5,550 nt of DNA from Elusimicrobiota bacterium. GTDB lineage: Bacteria > Elusimicrobiota > Elusimicrobia > 2-01-FULL-59-12 > JACPXA01. The stretch covers positions 1 to 5,550 of the forward strand of contig JACPXA010000049.1 in NCBI GenBank assembly GCA_016196785.1. The letters are read 5' to 3'. The notes beneath the pieces are model-generated. The model had not been told where the DNA came from and did not search any database. It saw only the letters and a list, made by a program, of their open reading frames with translations. Positions 1 through 5,305 of this stretch are shown here, piece by piece. The position numbers were made by a program, and so were the translations under genes. Each line of letters begins with the position of its first letter. The first letter of the stretch is position 1.

Positions 1-238
1 ATTTAGTGGGTATAGGATTTCTCAACCCGAAATCCGCCTTACCTTGGTAGAAAGGAAGTCCGATTCCGGCTGTATTGTAGGTGGAGGAATCAGGTGATTG
101 GCCCACGATAATCGTCGCAACACGAGCGTCGCCCAATGGAAATTCCTGCCATTCTGCGACCCCCTCACCCCCACCCTTTCCCACAGGGGGCGAGGGAGAT
201 AAAAAAGAACCTGAAAGCGATGTCGGAGGAGTTGTCAT
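1..238 (-). CDS. hsdS: Type I restriction enzyme specificity subunit HsdS, N-terminal part (runs off window)
   Basis: HsdS chooses the DNA target of a type I restriction-modification complex through two target-recognition domains. Here 79 codons are visible. The ATG at 238-236 overlaps the TGA of the ORF6N gene as ATGA. Residues 29-38 (EWQEFPLGDA) match the usual HsdS opening of a Trp followed by a Leu-Gly-Asp. After it come GQSPDSSTYN (46-55) and GLPFYQGKADFG (60-71), a pattern typical of the first target-recognition domain. Residues 2-28 before the Trp are a Pro/Ser/Gly-rich extension, partly encoded by a GC-rich inverted repeat. A GTG at 184-182 is an alternative start that would remove 18 residues of this extension. 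The gene follows hsdM and an ORF6N gene in the same operon; hsdR is not in view. Identity rests on recognised family motifs in the translation, not on a search. Confidence 0.86.
   Translation of the reverse strand, partial: MTTPPTSLSGSFLSPSPPVGKGGGEGVAEWQEFPLGDARVATIIVGQSPDSSTYNTAGIGLPFYQGKADFGLRNPIPTK
162..196. repeat. GC-rich REP-like inverted repeat inside the start of hsdS
   Basis: The arms are CCCTCACCCCC (162-172) and GGGGGCGAGGG (186-196), pairing at 10 of 11 positions around a 13-base loop. The C-rich 'CCCTCACCC..ACCCT' wording resembles dispersed intergenic palindromes common in environmental bacterial genomes. Here it is read in frame as about residues 15-26 of HsdS (Pro/Gly-rich). 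The inverted repeat is directly visible. That it belongs to a dispersed family is inference, because only one copy lies in the window. Confidence 0.55.
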
Positions 239-783
239 GCCTTGAATCCAATATGGCGGGAGCGTTTGGGAGACGGGGCCATGAGCTGGCGGATCGCGTG
301 GAAGACGGCGCGGATTTCCTCGGCGTGCTGCTGATGAAGGGTGTCATGGGAGGTCAACTTCCGCTCGATGGCATCGAGGCGTTGCAGCCAGTCTTTATGC
401 GTAGCTAAGACTTCCCGAACTTTCACAAAGGCGCGCATAATGGCGATATTGACTAACGCCGCTTGGCGACTCTTCAGTACGCTCGAAAGCATGGCGACGC
501 CTTGCTCGGTAAAGGCATAGGGCAGGTATCGTCTGCCGCCCCAACTTGAGGTCACAAATTGTGACCTCAAGATTGCAATATCTTCTGACGTCAGCTGGAA
601 CATAAAATCCCGGGGGAAGCGTTCGTTATTACGCTTGACCGCTTGAATCAAGACTTTTGTTTTGACGCCGTAAAGAAAAGCAAGATCCGCATCAAGCATT
701 ACGCGATGACCGCGGATTAAGTAAATACGACTTCCAATTTGATCGTCTAAGCTCGCAACTTGCGATGTTAAAGACTTGCTCAT
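235..783 (-). CDS. ORF6N-domain (KilA-N-related) DNA-binding protein
   Basis: This is a complete 182-residue protein. Residues about 17-110 carry the ORF6N domain, a DNA-binding module first described in phage and nucleocytoplasmic DNA virus proteins. It includes the start 'IYLIRGHRVMLDADLAFLYG', then LRSQFVTSSWGGRRYLPYAF (73-92) and TEQGVAMLSSVL. The C-terminal part (about 125-165) is charged and helical, probably a coiled coil, and ends in the usual RQLMAP and IGF tail. Its ATG overlaps the hsdM stop as ATGA, and a possible Shine-Dalgarno (AAGGA, 799-795) lies 11 nt upstream. Its own stop overlaps the hsdS start. ORF6N genes are often found in type I restriction loci, but their role there is not settled; regulation of the system or DNA binding alongside it is inference. 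Its coding sequence contains a perfect 27-bp palindrome. Confidence 0.92.
   Translation of the reverse strand: MSKSLTSQVASLDDQIGSRIYLIRGHRVMLDADLAFLYGVKTKVLIQAVKRNNERFPRDFMFQLTSEDIAILRSQFVTSSWGGRRYLPYAFTEQGVAMLSSVLKSRQAALVNIAIMRAFVKVREVLATHKDWLQRLDAIERKLTSHDTLHQQHAEEIRAVFHAIRQLMAPSPKRSRHIGFKA
545..571. repeat. Perfect 27-bp palindrome within the ORF6N gene
   Basis: The arm CTTGAGGTCACAA (545-557) is followed by a single centre base (A, 558) and then its exact complement TTGTGACCTCAAG (559-571). Pairing stops at 544/572. On the coding strand it spells the codons for L-R-S-Q-F-V-T-S. A 13-bp perfect arm is unlikely by chance in a window this size, about 5550/4^13 for one fixed spacing. It could be a protein-binding site, a recombination site, or a by-product of a conserved protein motif. 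Confidence 0.75.
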
Positions 784-1760
784 GATCGACTGGGTCCTTT
801 CCAGCGGTAGCCCATTCCTTGGAATATGCCCTCCAGCTCCTTTTCGAGCGCGGCATTCTCTGCGTCTAAATTGGTTAGATCATCAAGAATCGTCTGGATA
901 TCACGGTGCTCTGTCTTTATGGAACTGTCGATGTACCGTGAAGGCGAAAGGTTGTAGTCATTCTTAGCGATCTCTTCGATTGGGACTAGCTTCACAAATC
1001 GATCGATATCGTGACCATTCTTAAACCCCTGAGCGATCCGCTGAACGGCCTCCATCGGAATGAAATTCTTGGGACGACCCTTTTGAAATTCAGCGCTGGC
1101 GTTAACAAGAAGGACCTTTCCCTTTCGATCTGCTGGTTTGGCTTTGTTCAAAAGGACGATGAGGCCAGCGGCAGTGGTGTTATAGAAGAGGTTGTCGGGC
1201 AGTAATACAACGCCCTCTATCAGATCGTTGTCAACAAACCACCGTCGAATCATCTTCTCGCGATTCTCTCCCTGATTGCCGCTGCCGCGGCTCGCTGCGC
1301 CGGTATCTAGGACAACGGCTGCGCGGCCCTGGTCTTTAAGCGATGCGAGCACGTGTTGAAGCCAAGCCCAGTCCGCGCTCGAGCCGGGAGCGAAGCCACC
1401 GCACCCTTCGAAGCGGCCGAAGGGGTCCGACTCATAAACTGCAGGATCGAAATTATCCTGGTTCCACATCGGGTTGGTGACGACCACCTCGAACTGCTTG
1501 AGACGTGAGCCGGAGAGGAACTTGGGGTTTGTCATCGTATTGCCGCGGACGATCTCCCCATCCATATCATGCAGCACCATATTCATCCGTGCGATGGCGA
1601 AGCTGGACCCCGTAAGTTCCTGGCCGTAGAGGCGGAGAGGCCGGCGAACTTCTTTTTCGCGCTTGCCCAGGGCGAGCTGGCATTTGACCAGAAGACCCCC
1701 AGAACCGCAGCAGGGATCGTGCACCTCCTCCCCTTGCTTCGGCTCCATGATATAGGCCAT
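780..1760 (-). CDS. hsdM: HsdM type I methyltransferase, catalytic C-terminal part (downstream of an amber codon)
   Basis: This part carries the N6-adenine methyltransferase core of HsdM, which modifies DNA using S-adenosylmethionine. From the ATG at 1760, the AdoMet motif DPCCGSGG lies at residues 15-22, and the catalytic motif IV is NPMW (96-99), embedded in VVTNPMWNQDNF. Then follow LDTGAASRG, the IEGVVLLPDNLFYNTTAAG block (181-199), the DYNLSPSRYI motif (268-277) and a charged, probably coiled-coil C-terminus. Together they look like a full HsdM catalytic domain with no further damage. It is in the same frame as the upstream N-terminal part, separated only by TAG and four sense codons (V-A-W-L). 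No good ribosome site precedes the ATG, so separate expression would need readthrough or reinitiation 12 nt past the stop. Otherwise it is the silent 3' half of a pseudogene. Its TGA overlaps the ORF6N start. Confidence 0.9.
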   Translation of the reverse strand: MAYIMEPKQGEEVHDPCCGSGGLLVKCQLALGKREKEVRRPLRLYGQELTGSSFAIARMNMVLHDMDGEIVRGNTMTNPKFLSGSRLKQFEVVVTNPMWNQDNFDPAVYESDPFGRFEGCGGFAPGSSADWAWLQHVLASLKDQGRAAVVLDTGAASRGSGNQGENREKMIRRWFVDNDLIEGVVLLPDNLFYNTTAAGLIVLLNKAKPADRKGKVLLVNASAEFQKGRPKNFIPMEAVQRIAQGFKNGHDIDRFVKLVPIEEIAKNDYNLSPSRYIDSSIKTEHRDIQTILDDLTNLDAENAALEKELEGIFQGMGYRWKGPSRS

Positions 1761-1772
1761 GAGCCAGGCGAC

Positions 1773-1775
1773 CTA
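1773..1775 (-). other. In-frame amber (TAG) codon interrupting hsdM
   Basis: The minus strand reads ...GAATTCTTTACGCCCCAA, then TAG, then GTCGCCTGGCTCATG, giving EFFTPQ-stop-VAWLM. HsdM proteins usually read through here as FTP-x-E-V-x-x-LM, so the stop most likely stands where a Glu codon (GAG) would be, one G-to-T change away. There is no length change and no frame shift on either side. A sequencing error, a true nonsense mutation and stop readthrough all remain possible. Confidence 0.85.
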
Positions 1776-2663
1776 TTGGGGCGTAAAGAATTCGCCAGCG
1801 CTCTGGCCCTGCCCTTCCGCAAATTTGCGCAGGAGATATTCGTAAGCGCGACCAAGAAAATCCGACTCCACATCTTTGAGGCCCATTCGATAACGCGGAT
1901 CGCTTAACGTTTCTACAAGGCGCTCAAGCGCTTCCTCGCTGATTTCCCGCTCACCGTTACGCGTCTCGTTGTAATCAACAATGTCGATGACCCCTTGCAG
2001 GGAGGAATTCGCCCGCGTAATCGTGCGGATGGCGCTGGTGATCTGTTCGCCAAGAGTCTTTGGCCGCCTTCCTTCCGGCCATTCATAGGTCCTTCGGCGA
2101 CTGATGACGGCCCAGATGGCTTCTTCGGGAATGTAAAAACGGACCAGGCTATGATCCGCTTCGACGACTTCGCGCGCCATGCGGTCACTTCCATAGATTC
2201 CTGCCAGGCGGTTCATCTCGTCTTCAAAGACATCAGATAACCTCTTGATGAAGACCAGCGGAAGAATGTAGTCCTTGAACTTAGGCGCATCCTTTTCTCC
2301 ACGGATTGAGCAAGCGGCTTTCCAAAGCATCCCCTCCATGGACTTAATATCCATCACGTTGGCGGCAACAGATGCCGGTTCCCACTCGTCCGCCCGTTCG
2401 CCCTTGATTCGCTTTGACCGATCAATCGTTAATGTTACGCCGCTCTTAAAGTAACGCTCATAAAGATCTCCGACTTTATTCCTCTTGCTCTTAACAAATT
2501 GCTCTATCATATGGAGCGCCATCTGATCGGGCTGGGTCTTGCCGTTCTCCCAACGGTTGTACGTTGGGAAAGAAATTTTTAAAGCAGAAGCGATCGCTTG
2601 TTGGCTCATGCCGAGTTTCTTCCGGAGCTCTTTAAGAAGGTCTGTGAGGGAATGTCGTTTCAT
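1773..2663 (-). CDS. hsdM: HsdM N-terminal part with fused XRE helix-turn-helix, ending at an amber codon
   Basis: With the ATG at 2663 this part has 296 residues. Residues about 6-60 form an XRE/Cro-type helix-turn-helix (LLKELRKKLGMSQQAIASAL, then SFPTYNRWENGKTQP), an unusual addition to HsdM. After a basic linker, residues about 109-255 match the HsdM N-terminal helical domain (MEGMLWKAACSIRG, DYILPLVFIKRLSDVFEDE). The end, FLGRAYEYLLRKFAEGQGQS followed by AGEFFTPQ, is the conserved lead-in to the catalytic domain. A GTG nine bases further upstream (2672) is in frame, but it lies only 1 base from the predicted -10 box and could not be in a transcript from that promoter, so the ATG is preferred. 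If the TAG is removed, the joined protein is about 627 residues. Truncated as written, it would lack the AdoMet site and be inactive alone, but could still bind DNA. Confidence 0.88.
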   Translation of the reverse strand: MKRHSLTDLLKELRKKLGMSQQAIASALKISFPTYNRWENGKTQPDQMALHMIEQFVKSKRNKVGDLYERYFKSGVTLTIDRSKRIKGERADEWEPASVAANVMDIKSMEGMLWKAACSIRGEKDAPKFKDYILPLVFIKRLSDVFEDEMNRLAGIYGSDRMAREVVEADHSLVRFYIPEEAIWAVISRRRTYEWPEGRRPKTLGEQITSAIRTITRANSSLQGVIDIVDYNETRNGEREISEEALERLVETLSDPRYRMGLKDVESDFLGRAYEYLLRKFAEGQGQSAGEFFTPQ

Positions 2664-2673
2664 AGCGAACACT

Positions 2674-2703
2674 ATTAAACTTGATATATCACAAGAATGT
2701 CAA
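2674..2703 (-). promoter_or_regulatory. Predicted sigma-70-type promoter of the hsd operon
   Basis: On the minus strand a perfect -35 box TTGACA (2703-2698) is followed by 18 bases and a -10-like TTTAAT (2679-2674). Transcription would start near 2667, about 4 bases before the hsdM ATG at 2663. The transcript would thus be leaderless or nearly so, which agrees with the lack of a Shine-Dalgarno. The surrounding DNA is clearly more AT-rich than the flanking genes. Confidence 0.7.
2682..2691. promoter_or_regulatory. Candidate operator: palindrome in the hsd promoter spacer
   Basis: TGATATATCA is a perfect 10-bp palindrome lying between the -35 and -10 boxes. It is nested in a wider partial dyad: CTTGA (2680-2684) against TCAAG (2700-2704). 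A protein bound here would block RNA polymerase. The HsdM-fused helix-turn-helix is the obvious candidate, giving negative autoregulation. The palindrome is seen; the binding partner is inferred. Confidence 0.45.
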
Positions 2704-2753
2704 GACTTAAAATGATTCTTGGTTTCCCTCTCGAACGTACCCCCGAGAATCCG

Positions 2754-2789
2754 GAGGAGGTGGGCACGTCTAACCTGACCCGCCTCCTC
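2754..2789 (-). terminator. Strong GC-rich hairpin just after the permease gene
   Basis: The arms GAGGAGGTGGG (2754-2764) and CCCGCCTCCTC (2779-2789) pair at 10 of 11 positions around a 14-base loop, and the hairpin starts at the permease stop codon. It would sit at the 3' end of the exporter operon transcript. No T-run follows on the minus strand, so it is not a classical intrinsic terminator. It may instead stabilise the 3' end, or be a REP-like element. Confidence 0.45.
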
Positions 2790-3586
2790 TATCCGCCTTC
2801 GGCGCCGTAGAGGCGGAGGCCGCGACGCCAGACGACTTTCACCAGCCAGGCGAGCGCCGCAACCCACACGACCTGCATGGCCAATCCCTGGACGATGGCT
2901 TGTGGCGGGAGGCGTTCGAGCCAGACATTCAGCGGGAAAAACACGAGGTAAGGGGAGGGAAGCGCGTAGAACAGCGCTTGTATGGTACGTGGGAGGATAT
3001 CAATCGGGAAGAACGCCCCAGCGGTGAACTCGAGGAAAAGCTCGAAGCAGAAGCGGGGGCCGCCGGACTCAGACGTCCAAAACCCGGCCGCGCTCGCCAG
3101 GTAGCTGAGGAGGAAATAGATCGTCATCGCTCCGAGGATCGCCAGGCCAAAGGCGAGATAGGTGACCAGCCGGTGCGGAAGATAGAGCATCGCCCGGAGC
3201 ACCGTGACCAGCACCAGGATTTCGAGGACCGCAGAGATCAGATTCATCGTCTTGTCTGCGAGGTCTTGGGTGATCCAATACCCGAGGTGGCTGATGGGAC
3301 GCAGCAGGTAGGCAGAGAGCCGTCCCGAGTTGATCTCGCTGATGACCTCCCAACTCCGGCTAGAGAGCACCAGGGCGCGGAGGAGATGCATCCCGAAGGC
3401 ATAGGTCAGGATCTGGGACAAACTGTACTGGAGGAACGAGGCCCGTCCCGCAAGCAGCGTCGTCCAGAGAAAGTAAAAACTCACCAAGAGCGTTAGGCTT
3501 CGCACCCGTTCCATCAGGAACGTCGAGCGGTACTCCAGCTCCCGCTGCCAGGCGAGGCTATAGGCCAGACGATATTTCTTGAGCAT
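2789..3586 (-). CDS. ABC-2-family exporter permease subunit
   Basis: This is a 265-residue membrane protein, the channel half of an ABC exporter. Hydrophobic segments lie at about 31-46, 54-75, 116-134, 142-167, 183-200 and 232-252. The sequence shows the ABC-2 permease layout, including the EVISEINSGRLSAYLLRPIS stretch (80-99), an amphipathic, probably cytosolic piece that I associate with the ABC2_membrane_6-type permeases. The ATG at 3586 is chosen because the protein then begins MLKKYRLAYSLAWQRELEYR, the basic amphipathic start of this family. The open frame extends a further 82 codons upstream, but that stretch overlaps the ATPase gene and reads like out-of-frame sequence. The start overlaps the ATPase end by 29 nt with no clear Shine-Dalgarno, so coupled translation is likely. 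The substrate is unknown. A second permease, frequent in related systems, is absent from the window. Confidence 0.88.
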   Translation of the reverse strand: MLKKYRLAYSLAWQRELEYRSTFLMERVRSLTLLVSFYFLWTTLLAGRASFLQYSLSQILTYAFGMHLLRALVLSSRSWEVISEINSGRLSAYLLRPISHLGYWITQDLADKTMNLISAVLEILVLVTVLRAMLYLPHRLVTYLAFGLAILGAMTIYFLLSYLASAAGFWTSESGGPRFCFELFLEFTAGAFFPIDILPRTIQALFYALPSPYLVFFPLNVWLERLPPQAIVQGLAMQVVWVAALAWLVKVVWRRGLRLYGAEGG

Positions 3587-4574
3587 GAGACGGCGGCACA
3601 GGTTGATGCGTGAAGATGGATCGAATGACCCGCTCGATGGGCGGCTCTTCAATGGACAGGTCAGCGACAGGGAAACGGCCCAAGAGGGTGCTGGCGCAGG
3701 CGGAGACCTCCGCGCGGGGCACTTCCAGCTGGGCCCGCAGGCCATTCGCAGTAACGAGGCGCCCCAACGCCGCCAGCGCCTCGGTGTTGATGGGAGCGTG
3801 AAAATCAACGCTGATGAGCTTGTGGGGAGCATACCGGCTCACGAGCTCGGTCAGCCGGCCGTCGTAGAGCAGGTGTCCATGGTCAATGATGATCACCCGC
3901 TCACAGAGCTCAGCGACATCGTCCATGTTGTGGCTAGTCAGAAGGATCGTTGCCCGGTGTGTGCGGTTGTAGGCCGTGATAAATTGTCGGATCTTATGCT
4001 GCATCACCACATCGAGCCCCAACGTCGGCTCATCGAGGAAGAGCACCTGCGGATGGTGTAACAGCGAGCAGGCGAGCTCCGCCTTCATCCGCTGTCCCAG
4101 GGAGAGCTTCTTGACCGGGATGTCCAGGAGCCCTTCCAGTTCAAGGAGCTCCGAGAGTTCCTGGACCATCCGGCGGAACGCCTCGTCTGGCACCTCATAG
4201 ATCTCTTTGTTGAGGAGGAAGGAATCCCACGCCGGCAAATCCCACCAGAGTTGGCTCCGCTGGCCCATCACCATCGTGAACTGCTTTTGAAACGCCGCCT
4301 GGCGGTCTGACGGGGTATACCCCAGGACCGTAACCCTGCCGGCCGTTGGGTAGAGCAGTCCGGAGAGCATCTTCAACGTCGTGGTTTTTCCTGCCCCGTT
4401 TGGACCGATGAACCCGACCAGCTCTCCCGGGGCGATGGTGAAGCTGAGGTCTTCCACCGCCTGCACCTCGCGGTACTCCCGATGGAAGAACCCGCGAATC
4501 GCGCCGCGCAGGCCGGGCGCCTTCTGGTGCACCCGGAAGCGCTTCGTGAGATGAACGACCTCAATCGCCGTCAC
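3558..4574 (-). CDS. ABC-2-type exporter ATP-binding protein
   Basis: This 338-residue protein powers export through the adjoining permease by ATP hydrolysis at the inner face of the membrane. From the GTG at 4574, Walker A is GPNGAGKT (57-64), the Q-loop region is around GQRSQLWWD (104-112), the signature is LSLGQ (157-161), Walker B is VLFLDEP (177-183) with catalytic Glu182, the D-loop is GLD (186-188) and the switch His is His215. All catalytic elements are intact. A C-terminal region of about 85 residues beyond the nucleotide-binding domain is typical of the larger ABC-2 ATPases. The RSQLWWDLPAWDSF wording is what I recall from the uncharacterised and viologen-type exporter group (COG4586-like). 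This start overlaps the ccdA stop as GTGA, the same junction as ald/ccdA; a GTG at 4595, 7 codons upstream, is an alternative. Neither has a strong Shine-Dalgarno. Confidence 0.9.
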   Translation of the reverse strand: MTAIEVVHLTKRFRVHQKAPGLRGAIRGFFHREYREVQAVEDLSFTIAPGELVGFIGPNGAGKTTTLKMLSGLLYPTAGRVTVLGYTPSDRQAAFQKQFTMVMGQRSQLWWDLPAWDSFLLNKEIYEVPDEAFRRMVQELSELLELEGLLDIPVKKLSLGQRMKAELACSLLHHPQVLFLDEPTLGLDVVMQHKIRQFITAYNRTHRATILLTSHNMDDVAELCERVIIIDHGHLLYDGRLTELVSRYAPHKLISVDFHAPINTEALAALGRLVTANGLRAQLEVPRAEVSACASTLLGRFPVADLSIEEPPIERVIRSIFTHQPVPPSHAQEISSGL

Positions 4575-5305
4575 GTCCCTAAGGTTCCCAGCCACCGCGT
4601 CCAGGGGGAGAAGATGGCCAGGAGGCTATTGGTCAGACGCGTGAATTGATCGGTGAGCAGCGAGATCCCAATGATGATTAACAGCACCCCAGCGAACACC
4701 TCAATCCACCGGAGGTACCGACGCACCCGCTGGTAGGTCGCGAGGAACCAGGAGAACGCGAGCGACGCGAGCAGAAAAGGCAGCGCTAACCCCAGGGAAT
4801 AGGCGCCAAGCAGAATCACGCCCTTGCGCACCGTCTGTTCACCGGCGGCGATCACCAGGATGGTAGAGAGGATCGGCCCGACACAGGGAGTCCAGCCAGC
4901 CGCAAACGCCGCCCCAACGAGGAGGGATCCCAAGTATCCGGCGGGTTTGTCGCGGAAGTGGAACCGTTTCTCTTGTTGGAGCCAGGGGAGTTTCAGAAGG
5001 CCCATTAAGAAAATGCCGAAGATAACAATGAGGGCTCCCCCGAGGCGCGTCAGCCAGCGGTAATGCGTCGTGAGCGTTTGGCCCAGCGCGGTGGCGGTCA
5101 AGCCGAGGGCGATGAACACCAGGCTGAAGCCCAGGATGAACGCCAGCGAATGCGTGAATGCCAGCCGGCGCGCTCGCCCCGCCATCCCCGCACGCAGCTC
5201 CTCAAACGAGACGCCGGAGATATACGTGATGTACGAAGGGATCAAGGGTAGTACACACGGGCTCAAGAACGTCACCAACCCCGCGAGGAATGCCGCCCCG
5301 ATCAC
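4571..5305 (-). CDS. ccdA: CcdA-family cytochrome c biogenesis / thiol-disulfide membrane protein
   Basis: CcdA (DsbD membrane-domain family) carries electrons from cytoplasmic thioredoxin across the inner membrane to reduce extracytoplasmic thiols, for example for cytochrome c maturation. The protein has 244 residues, the family's usual size, with about six membrane segments (roughly 4-26, 52-75, 87-107, 125-152, 160-187, 199-217). The two redox cysteines are present in the expected contexts: LSPCVLPLIPSY (Cys17) and GWTPCVGPILS (Cys141). The GTG at 5305 has a good ribosome site and overlaps the ald stop as GTGA. No thioredoxin-like partner (CcsX/ResA) or Ccs/Ccm gene is in view, so the physiological target cannot be read from the context. 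Confidence 0.94.
   Translation of the reverse strand: MIGAAFLAGLVTFLSPCVLPLIPSYITYISGVSFEELRAGMAGRARRLAFTHSLAFILGFSLVFIALGLTATALGQTLTTHYRWLTRLGGALIVIFGIFLMGLLKLPWLQQEKRFHFRDKPAGYLGSLLVGAAFAAGWTPCVGPILSTILVIAAGEQTVRKGVILLGAYSLGLALPFLLASLAFSWFLATYQRVRRYLRWIEVFAGVLLIIIGISLLTDQFTRLTNSLLAIFSPWTRWLGTLGT

Noticed and set aside
136..408. 90-codon plus-strand open frame across the hsdS/ORF6N junction
   Set aside because: It is antisense to two recognised genes and has no recognisable domain; its Pro/His-rich start is just the GC-rich repeat.
1569..1907. Open frames on both strands across the amber site (plus strand 1569-1907, minus strand 1583-1873)
   Set aside because: Neither resembles a protein family, whereas the hsdM frame is conserved on both sides of the stop. 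A frameshift explanation was also dropped because both halves are in the same frame.
2664..2672. GTG at 2672 as the hsdM start
   Set aside because: It would begin only 1 base from the predicted -10 box and has no ribosome site; the ATG at 2663 fits the promoter better.
2754..2789. Classical Rho-independent terminator
   Set aside because: The stem is strong but no T-run follows on the transcribed side, so it is reported only as a hairpin with possible 3'-end function.
2900..3496. 198-codon plus-strand open frame
   Set aside because: It is antisense to the permease; the translation is a charged Glu/Arg/Gln-rich string with no domain, as expected from a shadow of a GC-rich membrane-protein gene.
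3587..3832. 82-codon upstream extension of the permease reading frame
   Set aside because: It lies wholly inside the ATPase gene in another frame, is Ser/Pro/Arg-rich without any membrane or family signal, and the natural MLKKYR start at 3586 fits the family.
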